From Bacteroides sp. (lineage in GTDB: Bacteria; Bacteroidota; Bacteroidia; Bacteroidales; Bacteroidaceae), in assembly GCA_021201335.1 (NCBI GenBank), contig JAJQFD010000038.1, positions 29,832-93,831 on the forward strand: a stretch of DNA of 64,000 nt, given 5' to 3'. The stretch's first letter is position 1. Each line of letters begins with the position of its first letter. A program made the position numbers and the translations under genes. The notes under the pieces were generated by a model. The model did not search any database. It worked only from the letters and a program-made list of their open reading frames with translations, and was not told the DNA's origin. Of this stretch, positions 1 to 8,370 are shown piece after piece.

Positions 1-846
1 TTGTACCGGGCTCCGGAAGTTAAATTTACTCCGGAAGATTTTGTAACCGAACAAATCTTCTTTGCCAGCAAAGACGGAACCAAAGTTCCGATGTTCCTGA
101 CCTATAAAAAAGGACTGAAGAAAGACGGCAACAATCCGGTATTCCTGTATGGCTACGGTGGTTTCAACATCAGTCTGTATCCAGGCTTTAGGACTTTTCG
201 CCTGCCCTTCCTTGAAAACGGTGGTATCTACGTACAAGTTAATCTGCGCGGGGGTGGCGAATACGGAGAAGAGTGGCATATCGCAGGTACGAAGATGAAT
301 AAGCAAAACGTATTCGATGACTTTATCGCGGCAGCCGAATATCTCATTGATAATCAATATACCAGTCCGAAAAAGATTGCCATTGTGGGCGGTTCCAACG
401 GAGGCTTGCTGGTAGGTGCCTGTATGACACAACGTCCCGAATTATACGGTGCTGCCATTCCGCAGGTAGGTGTAATGGATATGCTTCGTTACCATAAATT
501 TACCATTGGCTGGAACTGGGCCAGTGATTACGGAACCAGTGAAGACAGTAAGGAAATGTTTGAATACCTGTATGGCTATTCTCCTTTGCACAACCTGAAA
601 CCCAATACGACGTATCCTCCTACCCTGGTTACCACTGCCGATCATGACGACCGTGTGGTACCTGCTCATTCCTTTAAATTCGCAGCCCGTCTGCAAGAAT
701 GTAGCGACGGTACAAACCCTACATTAATTCGCATCGATACCAAAGCCGGACATGGTGCAGGTAAACCCATCGCGAAGATTATTGAAGAACAGGCTGATAT
801 ATATGGATTTATTATGTATAGCCTGGGGATGAAACCTGGATTCTAA
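1..846 (+). CDS. Prolyl oligopeptidase (S9A), C-terminal part; 5' end outside window
   Basis: This is the catalytic alpha/beta-hydrolase domain of a prolyl oligopeptidase, a serine peptidase that cuts after proline in short peptides. The visible 281 residues contain the nucleophile Ser132 in GGSNGG, the acid in DHDDRV (residues 214-219) and His251 in AGHGAGK, so the catalytic triad is complete. The conserved YGYGGF and NLRGGGEYG segments of the S9A family are also present. Family members are about 700 residues long, so the beta-propeller and the true start lie to the left of the window; the first codon here is not a start. The next gene is about 380 bases downstream and unrelated. Family assignment is secure; localisation cannot be judged because the N-terminus is missing. 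Confidence 0.93.
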   Translation: MYRAPEVKFTPEDFVTEQIFFASKDGTKVPMFLTYKKGLKKDGNNPVFLYGYGGFNISLYPGFRTFRLPFLENGGIYVQVNLRGGGEYGEEWHIAGTKMNKQNVFDDFIAAAEYLIDNQYTSPKKIAIVGGSNGGLLVGACMTQRPELYGAAIPQVGVMDMLRYHKFTIGWNWASDYGTSEDSKEMFEYLYGYSPLHNLKPNTTYPPTLVTTADHDDRVVPAHSFKFAARLQECSDGTNPTLIRIDTKAGHGAGKPIAKIIEEQADIYGFIMYSLGMKPGF

Positions 847-877
847 TCCGCTCATATTCATACTGCATGGTGTCGGG

Positions 878-996
878 GGTGTGTCAAAGCCCAGTCGTTC
901 TTTGAGTTAGTTACAAATCATAAGCAATTATCCCTACCGGGGTGATTGCTTACAGATCGTGATCTAACAGAAAAGTGACGTCAATTTTGACACACC
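878..996. repeat. MITE-like element with terminal inverted repeats
   Basis: The 11-base sequence GGTGTGTCAAA (878-888) is perfectly repeated in inverted orientation as TTTGACACACC (986-996). Inside lies a second inverted pair, TAAGCAAT (921-928) and ATTGCTTA (945-952). There is no reading frame of note. Size (about 120 bases), terminal repeats and lack of coding capacity fit a miniature inverted-repeat element or IS remnant. The 847-1226 intergenic stretch otherwise holds only the leader of the pyruvate oxidase gene. Confidence 0.5.
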
Positions 997-1226
997 GCCT
1001 CCACATGCCCATATATCCAGCAGTAATTACGCTTAACATTTGTCTGTAACGTCACAGCATCCCAGCCCTTTTCATCAAATCTCTTGAACGACCCGTTTGT
1101 TCATATTTGCTTTATTTGATAACCGATACACTTTGTGAAGTATTAGCACATACCTTTCAACAAATTCTTACTTATATTGTTAGTAAGTTCAAAGCCGCGG
1201 AAAGGATTAACTTAAAAGATATAGAT

Positions 1227-2957
1227 ATGAGCAAAATGATTAAATCGGGTTTAGCCATGCTGAACGTACTGGAAAGTTGGGGCGTAGACCATCTGTACGG
1301 GATACCTGGCGGATCGATTAACTCAACTATGGATGCCTTATATGAACGCAGGGAAACTATTCGATATATTCAGGTTCGTCACGAAGAAGCCGGGGCACTG
1401 GCAGCTACGGCAGACGCCAAGTTAACCGGAAAGATCGGAGTTTGTTTCGGGTCTGCAGGTCCGGGAGCTACCCATTTGTTCAACGGACTCTATGATGCAC
1501 AGCAGGATCGGGTTCCGGTATTGGCTTTGATAGGGCAGGTTCCTTCTTTCCGGATGAATACCAATTATTTCCAGGAAATGAATGAAAACCCGATGTTTAC
1601 CGATGTGAGCGTCTATAACCGGACGGTAATGACTCCCGAAAGTCTTCCTTTCCTAGTGGATGAAGCCATTCGTCAGGCCTATAAGCATCAGGGAGTAGCC
1701 GTTCTAACTATTCCGGTAGATTATGCGCTGGTTGAAATTCCCGATATCGATATATCTTCTGCTCTCAATTTTCGTAAAGGATTTCCCCTGCCTGAGAACA
1801 GAGATATCCAGGATGCAGTCCGGTTGATTGAAGAGGCTGAAAGGCCCATCATGTTTGTAGGACAAGGAATCCGGGGAGCTACAGAGGAAGCAATTATGTT
1901 ATCGCAACATTTTTCCATGCCTATAGTATCAACTGTGTTAGCGAAAGGTATAATACCCGAAGATGAAAAAAGCTATATGGGAACTTCCTATCGTGTAGGC
2001 ACCAAACCCGGTAATGAAGTTCTGCTTTATACAGACCTGATTGTTTTTATTGGCAGTGATTATCCTTTTGCACCTGTTTTGTTTCCCCCTGAAGTTAAAT
2101 TCATACAAATAGATATTGATCCTTCCAAGCTGGGAAGTCGCCATAAAACCGATGTCGCTATTCTGGGAGATGCGAAGGAAGTGATGAAAGAAATGGTTTT
2201 TGCAGGTAAAAAGAAAACTTCTTCCAAATTCCTGGAAGCCAATCGGAAGAATCGCCAGAACTGGCTGGACTGGATGCATAGTTTTGATGATAGCAAAGAA
2301 ATGCCTTTGCGTCCCGAACCCGTTTTTAAAGAGATTAACCGGATAGCTACAGAAGATGCCATCTTTGTCACCGATGTAGGGAATGTGACAATTTATGCCA
2401 TCCGCTTCCTTCAAATGAATAATACCAAACAACTCTTTACCACTTCAGGTTTATTTGCAACCATGGGATATGCCGTACCCGGTGGTATTGCTGCCAGGTT
2501 GAGTTTTCCCGAAAGGCAGGTCTTTACCCTCAATGGAGACGGAGGATTCGCCATGATGATGCAGGATGTGATGACGCAGGTGAAGTACAATCTTCCAGTT
2601 ATCAATATTGTTTTCTCCAACAACTCTTTCGGCTTTATTGATGCCGAGCAGGAAGATACCCGTCAACCAAAATATGGTGTGGATCTCACCGGAGCCGATT
2701 ATGGCAAGATGGGAGAGGCCATGGGAGCAAAAGGCTATACAGTTACCCATGCTGACCAGCTTAAAAAAGTCTTCGACGAAGCACGTGATGCAACCGGTCC
2801 CGTAGTGATTGATATCAAATTAGGAAACGAGCGTCCTTTTCCTGCAGAAGCAATTGTACTGGATGAAGAAGAATACGGAAAAGAAGCGGTAGAAGCGTTT
2901 AAAAAGCGTTATAAAGTAAAAGATATGCCAACATTAAAAGATTTACTACAAGAATAA
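1227..2957 (+). CDS. spxB: Pyruvate oxidase (thiamine-diphosphate/FAD enzyme)
   Basis: 576-residue thiamine-diphosphate enzyme closely resembling phosphate-dependent pyruvate oxidases of lactic acid bacteria, which turn pyruvate, phosphate and O2 into acetyl phosphate, CO2 and H2O2. Seen: the N-terminal segment WGVDHLYGIPGGSINS, the activating Glu in RHEEAGA (around residue 52), FGSAGPGATH, a central FAD-type domain, and the ThDP motif GDGG (around 436) followed by NNSFGF. The length matches the family (570-600). The frame is open upstream to 1107, but the ATG at 1227 gives the canonical N-terminus, so the extra 40 residues were dropped. It stands alone. Acetolactate synthase and PoxB (ubiquinone-linked) are related alternatives; the YGIPGGSINS and FQEMNENP segments favour the oxidase. 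The gene symbol is by similarity only. Confidence 0.83.
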   Translation: MSKMIKSGLAMLNVLESWGVDHLYGIPGGSINSTMDALYERRETIRYIQVRHEEAGALAATADAKLTGKIGVCFGSAGPGATHLFNGLYDAQQDRVPVLALIGQVPSFRMNTNYFQEMNENPMFTDVSVYNRTVMTPESLPFLVDEAIRQAYKHQGVAVLTIPVDYALVEIPDIDISSALNFRKGFPLPENRDIQDAVRLIEEAERPIMFVGQGIRGATEEAIMLSQHFSMPIVSTVLAKGIIPEDEKSYMGTSYRVGTKPGNEVLLYTDLIVFIGSDYPFAPVLFPPEVKFIQIDIDPSKLGSRHKTDVAILGDAKEVMKEMVFAGKKKTSSKFLEANRKNRQNWLDWMHSFDDSKEMPLRPEPVFKEINRIATEDAIFVTDVGNVTIYAIRFLQMNNTKQLFTTSGLFATMGYAVPGGIAARLSFPERQVFTLNGDGGFAMMMQDVMTQVKYNLPVINIVFSNNSFGFIDAEQEDTRQPKYGVDLTGADYGKMGEAMGAKGYTVTHADQLKKVFDEARDATGPVVIDIKLGNERPFPAEAIVLDEEEYGKEAVEAFKKRYKVKDMPTLKDLLQE

Positions 2958-3101
2958 TTCTCTCTTTTTCTCTTTTTATATGCAGGTTATTTCTTAGAAT
3001 GCAACTTCTCTGTTTCGTAATAGTAGCCCTGAGGTTTTGAATAGATGTTGAATACTACTATTACGGAGCAGATTTATTCATGTAAATCAGCAATATATTT
3101 T

Positions 3102-3109
3102 TACCTTTG
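3102..3109 (+). promoter_or_regulatory. Candidate Bacteroidetes -7 box (TACCTTTG)
   Basis: TACCTTTG matches the Bacteroidetes -7 consensus TAnnTTTG and lies 45 bases before the prenyltransferase start. No clear TTTG box is seen 19-21 bases upstream, so the call is weak. Confidence 0.35.
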
Positions 3110-3154
3110 TAGTCTTCGGTCTCAAAAACGATTATTCATAACAGGGAAAAGACA

Positions 3155-4057
3155 ATGGAAAAAACAATGAAAGACTGGGTATTGGCTACCCGACCGTGGT
3201 CTCTTACCGCATCGGCTATGCCCGCGTTGCTGGCCATCTCTTATGTGTTTTATATCAGACATGCATTATTGGTTCCTATTCATTGGTGGCAGGGTGTACT
3301 GGCCTTGCTGGGTGCTGTCATTTTCCAGGTAGGAGGTAACCTGCTGAATGATTATTTTGACTTCATTTATAAAGTGGATCGTGCGGATACTTACTCCAGC
3401 CGGACCCTGGTGGATGGTAATTTTACACCCCGTTCTATTTTTATTTTCGGAGTAACTTCTTTACTCATCGGTTCGGCCATTGGTTTATACTTGCTATTCT
3501 TCTCCGGTTGGCATTTACTTTGGATAGGTGTTCTGGGATTCCTGGGGGCTTACTTCTACAATCGCTTGAAGTATATCGCTTTAGGAGATGTTGTGATCTT
3601 CCTTATTTACGGATGGCTCATTAGTCTTGGAGTCGTCTATGTAATGACGGGTATACTGATCTGGCAGGTTCTTTTAGTTAGTTCTTCTGCCGGATTATTG
3701 ATCGTAGGTATTCTTCATGCCAATAATACCCGTGATATTCTGAATGACCAGAAAGCCCATATCCATACTCAGGCAATGGTTTTAGGGGTGGAAGCTTCCA
3801 AAAGATATTTTATAATTCTGATGGTAGGTGCGTATCTGCTCTTATTGTTTATTATTCTTCTCGGAATCGTTCATTCCTTGTGTTTACTCGTTTTTCTGAC
3901 ATTTCCCATTGCTCTAAGATTAATGAAGCAAATGTATGAGATAGACCTGAATAGCCTGGATAAAATAAAAACCCTGACCGAATCGGTAGCTCAATTGGTA
4001 ATGTCTTACTGCCTGCTGTTTGCTATCAGTAATTTCATTGCCGGATTTATGCTTTAA
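3155..4057 (+). CDS. menA: UbiA-family prenyltransferase, probably MenA
   Basis: Polytopic membrane protein of 300 residues with about eight hydrophobic segments. The first Asp-rich motif of the UbiA superfamily is present as NDYFDF followed by Asp (residues about 64-73), and a second Asp pair occurs in NNTRDILND (around 190). The N-terminus (WVLATRPWSLTASAMPALL) is typical of 1,4-dihydroxy-2-naphthoate octaprenyltransferase, which attaches the isoprenoid tail in menaquinone synthesis, the usual quinone of Bacteroidales. No other men gene is nearby, so MenA is inferred from sequence style and another UbiA member cannot be excluded. The start ATG at 3155 is used; an in-frame ATG four codons later is possible. 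The last 11 bases overlap the 3' end of the convergent PPOX gene. Confidence 0.8.
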   Translation: MEKTMKDWVLATRPWSLTASAMPALLAISYVFYIRHALLVPIHWWQGVLALLGAVIFQVGGNLLNDYFDFIYKVDRADTYSSRTLVDGNFTPRSIFIFGVTSLLIGSAIGLYLLFFSGWHLLWIGVLGFLGAYFYNRLKYIALGDVVIFLIYGWLISLGVVYVMTGILIWQVLLVSSSAGLLIVGILHANNTRDILNDQKAHIHTQAMVLGVEASKRYFIILMVGAYLLLLFIILLGIVHSLCLLVFLTFPIALRLMKQMYEIDLNSLDKIKTLTESVAQLVMSYCLLFAISNFIAGFML

Positions 4058-4532
4058 TGGCTTTACCTTTGCCGGATATGCTTTGGATATCCAATCGGAT
4101 CACTTCCGTTCGGTGAAGTGATTTTTCGATGTATGTAAGACCTATCCCTTTATCGTTGGGCGAATATTTGTCCACAATCAATTCCAGTGCCTGCTTTTTC
4201 TCTTCATCCGGTAAGTGAAACGTGACGGTTCCTTTTACCTGCACACTTTCATAAGCTGTGGTAAATTTATCAGATATAACCTGTGTTTTGCCTACCACAC
4301 AGAAAGAAACTTTATTATTGGCTGCCAATATTTTTAGTTTTTCTCCCTCCGGAGCACAATGAAAGTAAATACGATCCTGATATAGAACATAATTTAATGG
4401 AATACCATAACCAGATTGTTTCTCAGACACCATTGCCAGAAAACCATATTCTCCTTGTTGAAGAAGTCGGATAGCTTCTTCTTCTGACAAAAGCCGGTCT
4501 TGCCGGCGAACGGATTCATTATTGTATTTCAT
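4047..4532 (-). CDS. Pyridoxamine 5'-phosphate oxidase-like flavin-binding protein (Nim-like)
   Basis: 161-residue split-barrel protein of the PPOX-like flavin-binding superfamily. The pattern LSEEEAIRLLQQGEYGFLAMV, then YGIPLNYVLYQDRIYFHCAPEGEKLKIL and VSFCVVG, is characteristic of the NimA-like branch that binds FMN or related cofactors and includes 5-nitroimidazole reductases of Bacteroides. Whether this one acts on nitroimidazoles cannot be told; most chromosomal homologues are of unknown substrate. It is cytoplasmic, with no signal peptide. Its 3' end overlaps the convergent prenyltransferase by 11 bases. A TAnnTTTG-like box (CAAATATA on the plus strand, 4541-4548) sits just before the start, which would give a very short leader. 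Confidence 0.8.
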   Translation of the reverse strand: MKYNNESVRRQDRLLSEEEAIRLLQQGEYGFLAMVSEKQSGYGIPLNYVLYQDRIYFHCAPEGEKLKILAANNKVSFCVVGKTQVISDKFTTAYESVQVKGTVTFHLPDEEKKQALELIVDKYSPNDKGIGLTYIEKSLHRTEVIRLDIQSISGKGKAIKA

Positions 4533-4727
4533 ATAAGTTACAAATATAAAATAAATTGGTCTTTTTCAGAACATCTTCCACTTATTTCTGTTATAGTAAT
4601 TATAAAGGACAAATAATAAACTAAATTCTCTTTTTTATTAATGATTACAGAAAACTGATGCCTTTTTATGTTTTATAACATCCCTGTTAATATTAGGATT
4701 CTTTTTCTTTTTTTCAGTAAAACAATT

Positions 4728-4735
4728 TAGATTTG
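4728..4735 (+). promoter_or_regulatory. Candidate Bacteroidetes -7 box (TAGATTTG)
   Basis: TAGATTTG fits TAnnTTTG; a TTTC lies 20 bases upstream (4704-4707) at the place of the -33 box. The ATG of the next gene is 19 bases downstream, so the leader would be very short. Confidence 0.45.
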
Positions 4736-4754
4736 TAAAGGCAAACAAGAAAAA

Positions 4755-5219
4755 ATGGATAATAATAAAGAAGTTAAGGAGTGTATTGTCATTATGCCTA
4801 TTGAAGATCGTTGTTTTGGCTATAAATGGGGGCATTTTCGACATGTATATGATTGCTTGATTAAACCATCAGTCAACCAGGCTGGATTCATACCGGTTAG
4901 AGCTGATGAACTTTGTTCACGTGAGGTCCAGTATGATATGGTTATTAATAAAATAGTAATGGCACCCATTGCTGTTTTTGACCTTAGTACCCTGAATGAA
5001 AGGATTATAACCGGACTTAAGATACGGAAAGCTTTTAATAAACCAGTCATTATCATTAGCGATAAAGAGGAGGACTCCTTAAAAGACTTTTTATCTAAAA
5101 ACGTCAGGTATATTAATTACAGAAAGAACATTGACACAATTGCTAATTTTTATGTACGCCAACTAATTTCCAATTTTATAAGAAGTTTTTCCCAATCTGC
5201 TCGATTTGCTGAATGTTAA
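4755..5219 (+). CDS. Small nucleoside deoxyribosyltransferase/TIR-like protein, active-site Glu replaced
   Basis: 154-residue soluble protein. The order of segments IVIMPIEDR, HVYDCLIKP, AGFIPVRADE, API-VFDLS-LN and IRKAFNKPVIII matches a widespread family of nucleoside 2-deoxyribosyltransferase/TIR-like Rossmann proteins often found as nucleotide-acting effectors. In that family the DLS segment is followed by NPNVFYELGIR, whose Glu is thought to be catalytic. Here residues 81-90 read NERIITGLKI, so the Glu position is Gly87 and the ELG signature is lost. The rest of the fold seems intact. It therefore may be an inactive or ligand-binding member. It stands alone; the following gene is 407 bases away. 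Fold assignment is by pattern recognition, function unknown. Confidence 0.6.
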   Translation: MDNNKEVKECIVIMPIEDRCFGYKWGHFRHVYDCLIKPSVNQAGFIPVRADELCSREVQYDMVINKIVMAPIAVFDLSTLNERIITGLKIRKAFNKPVIIISDKEEDSLKDFLSKNVRYINYRKNIDTIANFYVRQLISNFIRSFSQSARFAEC

Positions 5220-5626
5220 AGCTGAATTTAAGAGATTTCCAGTTACTCTAATCAGTAATACGAACATATCCTGTTTTTTCAATATAGCTTGTCCTTGCTC
5301 AGATAATATCCAGTCCAATCATCTACTTTATGTTGGCATCAGTTCTTCCAGGGTTACTGCCTAAAAGTTACTACGGAATAGAGCGGGTACTATTGATCCA
5401 ATAATGGGATTCCGTCTCCTCTTATTCTCTATACCTGATATAACCTCTTTTTATTTCCACAAACTTATCTTCCCATTTTCATTTTAAAATACATCAGTTT
5501 ATAAAATAATCTTTTATTTCTGTAAATCTCCGAATACGGTGCTGATTTAAATAAACCAAACTCTTTTTCCATCTGTTTATACCTTACTAGATAATAAAAT
5601 TGTTTAACTCATAAAAAATAAGCATT
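5220..5626. other. 407-base intergenic stretch, no gene seen
   Basis: AT-rich DNA with stops in all frames and no convincing promoter, hairpin or repeat. It must hold the 3' end of the upstream transcript and the promoter of the charged protein gene. Confidence 0.5.
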
Positions 5627-6316
5627 ATGGAAGAAAGTAAAGATCCGAGAATTCAGATTCATGCTAATCTGGAAGATGTCCAAAAAGAAATCGAACAAGC
5701 AGCTAAAGATCGTAAAAGTGAGATCGACGAGGAAATGAAAGATCAGAAAAAAGCGTTAAAAAACGAAATGAAAGATCTGAAAGATGAAGCAAAAAGTGGT
5801 TACGAGGAATACAAGACCTATAAGAAAGATTCTGAAGATCCCGCAGCCAGCGAAAAGGTGTCTACTGCCAAAGAGGCTTCTAAAGTAATTAAGAAAAACA
5901 TTGAAGTGGATTACGAGGAAAGTAAAGAGCAGCTTGATCGCGATGCCGACATGCGTAAGGAAAGCATTGATCGCATGCTTGACGATTCTGATGATGCCAT
6001 GGAAGCTCGTCAGCAAAGAGAAGTGCGTGATAACCGTATGGCAGGTCAGACAAATTCACTAATCCCTGAACCGGATATGAATGATTCAGCTAACATGAAG
6101 ATGGAAAATTCCGGAAAAACAGAAGAAGGTAATATGAATATGAATAGAGCCAGCGCGGCTATCAGCAGTCCTGTTTACGAAGTAGAAGATACTTTAATTA
6201 CAGATGATCATTCCGACGAATTCGTCTTGATTCACGAAGAACGCATGTATGCCGATGCCGATGCTGATTCAATGAATGAAAGTAAAAACAACCGGAATAG
6301 TTGTCAGCCGAAATAA
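5627..6316 (+). CDS. Highly charged, helical protein of unknown function
   Basis: 229 residues, no signal peptide or membrane segment. Residues 12-120 are rich in Lys, Glu and Asp in a heptad-like spacing and should form a long amphipathic or coiled-coil helix. A Met/Asn-rich, low-complexity middle follows (about 135-175), and the C-terminal 55 residues are acidic with an ADADAD tract. No family is recognised. The composition recalls stress-related or DNA-associated helical proteins, but that is only a resemblance. Codon use looks normal, the start follows an AT-rich leader, and the reading frame is closed just before a strong inverted repeat, so it is very likely a real gene. Confidence 0.7.
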   Translation: MEESKDPRIQIHANLEDVQKEIEQAAKDRKSEIDEEMKDQKKALKNEMKDLKDEAKSGYEEYKTYKKDSEDPAASEKVSTAKEASKVIKKNIEVDYEESKEQLDRDADMRKESIDRMLDDSDDAMEARQQREVRDNRMAGQTNSLIPEPDMNDSANMKMENSGKTEEGNMNMNRASAAISSPVYEVEDTLITDDHSDEFVLIHEERMYADADADSMNESKNNRNSCQPK

Positions 6317-6324
6317 GGAAGGAT

Positions 6325-6425
6325 AATTAAGAAATTAGAATTAAGAATTAGAAATTAAGTAGTTAAGAATAATACTCCCTCATGGGATTCCTGATTTCTT
6401 AATTCTAAATTCTAATTTCTTAATT
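6325..6425. repeat. AT-rich inverted repeat between convergent genes
   Basis: The 18-base arm AATTAAGAAATTAGAATT (6325-6342) recurs inverted at 6408-6425, and each side contains further degenerate copies of the TTAAGAATTAGAA theme. The whole 108-base gap between two converging genes is made of it. It could act as a bidirectional termination hairpin or be a dispersed chromosomal repeat. Confidence 0.6.
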
Positions 6426-6439
6426 CTAAATTGTATCCC

Positions 6440-7489
6440 TCATCCGATAAACTTCAAACAAACCGGCATATTTATAAGGATATTCTTATCGATATTTCTT
6501 AATAAGCCGGTTGTGTGATCCATTTGATAAATCTCAACGGTATGACTCTCCATATTGGCTACCAGCAGGAATTTGCCATCAGGGGTGATTACCATATTTC
6601 GCGGGTGAATATCGGTTGGCTGATATCCCACTTTACTCATTCTTCCGTTTTGTTCATGGATGGAAAAGATGGCGATACCATCTCCTTTCAGGCGGTTGGA
6701 AGCATATACAAATTTACCGTCGGGTGAAATGGCGATATCTCCGCTTCCTTGGGCATTCAGCAAATCGGCTTTGATGGTTTGGAACTCTTCCAACTCTCCA
6801 TCTTTGTAATAAAATCCAATCACTGTTCCTGCCAACTCATTAATCAGGTACATTTTATCTCCTGCAGGGTGAAACTCTAGATGCCGGGGGCCTGAGCCAT
6901 CTGCTACTTTGTATTTCTTCAGGGAAGCCTCATCCAAAACATCTCCCTCCTCTGTGACTTGGATATCAAACCTATAAATATGATCAGTTCCCAAGTCGGT
7001 GGCAAATATATATTTTCCATCCGGCGAGAATCGAACGCAATGTAAATGAGGAGCTTCCTGTCGTTCTTCGTTTGTTCCTTTTCCACTGAACGAGATGACT
7101 TGTGTGACGGGACTTAATTTTCCGTCTTCCTTAATCCGGAAAGCACTGATAGATCCTCCTCCGTAATTGGAAGTAACCACGAATGTTCCTTTCGGATCGA
7201 CAGCAATATTGCAAGGGGCATTTCCTTTCGTTTCTTCCCGGTTTAACAGCGTAATATCTCCGGTTTCGATATCTAAGGACAAGGCGTTAGCATACGAGGG
7301 CTCTTTTTCATTCTCGCTGACGGCAAATATCTGATTATTAGAATATACGGCCAGGTAGGAGGGATTATCAACTTTGGCTAGGCTCACATATTCCGACTCT
7401 CCGGTAAGGGTATTGAATTTATAAACATATACACCCTCACTTGATTCTTTGGTATAGGTTCCTACTAATAAATATATAAAATCTTCCAT
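6440..7489 (-). CDS. Lactonase family beta-propeller protein (6-phosphogluconolactonase-like)
   Basis: 349-residue protein of the seven-bladed lactonase propeller family that includes E. coli YbhE/Pgl and related sugar lactonases. Repeated blade motifs are visible, such as NPSYLAVY, APCNIAVDPKGTFVVTSNYGGGSISAFRI, APHLHCVRFSPDGKYIFATDLGTDHIYRF, GPRHLEFHPAGDKMYLINEL and HPRNMVITPDGKFLLVANM. No signal peptide, so cytoplasmic. Its start lies 7 bases after the stop of the upstream dehydrogenase gene, so the two form an operon. A glucose dehydrogenase makes gluconolactone and a lactonase hydrolyses it, which suggests a joint sugar-oxidation path; substrate phosphorylation state is not decided by sequence. 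Confidence 0.87.
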   Translation of the reverse strand: MEDFIYLLVGTYTKESSEGVYVYKFNTLTGESEYVSLAKVDNPSYLAVYSNNQIFAVSENEKEPSYANALSLDIETGDITLLNREETKGNAPCNIAVDPKGTFVVTSNYGGGSISAFRIKEDGKLSPVTQVISFSGKGTNEERQEAPHLHCVRFSPDGKYIFATDLGTDHIYRFDIQVTEEGDVLDEASLKKYKVADGSGPRHLEFHPAGDKMYLINELAGTVIGFYYKDGELEEFQTIKADLLNAQGSGDIAISPDGKFVYASNRLKGDGIAIFSIHEQNGRMSKVGYQPTDIHPRNMVITPDGKFLLVANMESHTVEIYQMDHTTGLLRNIDKNILINMPVCLKFIG

Positions 7490-7496
7490 TTGTAAG

Positions 7497-8291
7497 TTAT
7501 TTGTTGGGTTTATCCGGTTTTTCCTGGGTTTTCGATAAAGACAATCCTCCGTCGGCGTAAATGGTTGTTCCTGTTACATAACTTGCCTCTTCGGATGCTA
7601 ACCAAGCGGCAACATTTGCTACTTCTTTCGGCTCACCTACATATTGTATAGGTACATTTTTTCCTTCGTGTTCCAGCTTTTCCGGGTCGGACATACTATC
7701 TTTATTGATGTCTGTATTGATTGCACCCGGAGCTATTGAGTTGATTCTTATTCCCAGATGAGCATATTCCACCGCCATTGTTTTGGTGAGTTGCTTGATT
7801 CCTCCCTTGCTGGCTGCGTAATGGGCATAACATAGAAAAGGTACAGCTTCATGGATACTGGATACATTGATGATGATTCCTTTGCGATGCGACTTTACAA
7901 AATGATTCAGGGCATTTCTTGAGCCCAGAAACGTGCCTGTGAGGTTGGTATCAATAACATTCTGCCAAACATCTAAGGGCATGGTATGCGTAGAAGAAGG
8001 TGATTGGGTGCCTGCATTGTTTACCCAAACATCCAGTTGACCGAACGCATCAATGGTTTTCTCTAGCAGGTTGTTCATATCCTTTTCTTCCTTTACGTCC
8101 GCATGTACGGCAATGGCTTCTCCGCCTTCCTTTTTAATTTCTTCAACTATTTGAGTGGCTTTCTCGTCTTCCTGGTAATAGTTGATAACCACTTTCATTC
8201 CTTCCTTTGCAAAACGTCGTGCAATGGCTTCTCCAATTCCGCTGGAAGAACCAGTTACAACTGCAACTTTTCCTTTTAAGTCTTTATACAT
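7497..8291 (-). CDS. Short-chain dehydrogenase, glucose 1-dehydrogenase-like
   Basis: 264-residue classical SDR. Seen: the NAD(P) motif TGSSSGIG near residues 14-21, the NNAG motif, and the catalytic Ser of INVSS with Tyr and Lys in YAASK; the C-terminus has the PGAINTDIN and YVTGTTIYADGG segments of the glucose 1-dehydrogenase subgroup. It should oxidise a sugar or polyol with NAD(P). A short Lys/Pro-rich tail (SKTQEKPDKPNK) follows the core fold. First gene of a two-gene operon with the downstream lactonase, which supports an aldose to lactone to aldonate route. Other SDR substrates remain possible. Confidence 0.87.
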   Translation of the reverse strand: MYKDLKGKVAVVTGSSSGIGEAIARRFAKEGMKVVINYYQEDEKATQIVEEIKKEGGEAIAVHADVKEEKDMNNLLEKTIDAFGQLDVWVNNAGTQSPSSTHTMPLDVWQNVIDTNLTGTFLGSRNALNHFVKSHRKGIIINVSSIHEAVPFLCYAHYAASKGGIKQLTKTMAVEYAHLGIRINSIAPGAINTDINKDSMSDPEKLEHEGKNVPIQYVGEPKEVANVAAWLASEEASYVTGTTIYADGGLSLSKTQEKPDKPNK

Positions 8292-8370
8292 GGTATTGCT
8301 AAATTAATCGTTATACGCTAATAACAATTCTTGGGTTTCAATGGATTAACAGGAGGTGCTTTTTTTATTT

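Noticed and set aside
4047..4057. Reading error at the MenA/PPOX convergence
   Set aside because: An 11-base overlap of two convergent genes with complete family-like C-termini is normal.
5756..6016. Minus-strand hydrophobic frame of 86 residues
   Set aside because: Antisense of the Lys/Glu-rich helix gene; hydrophobicity follows from codon complement.
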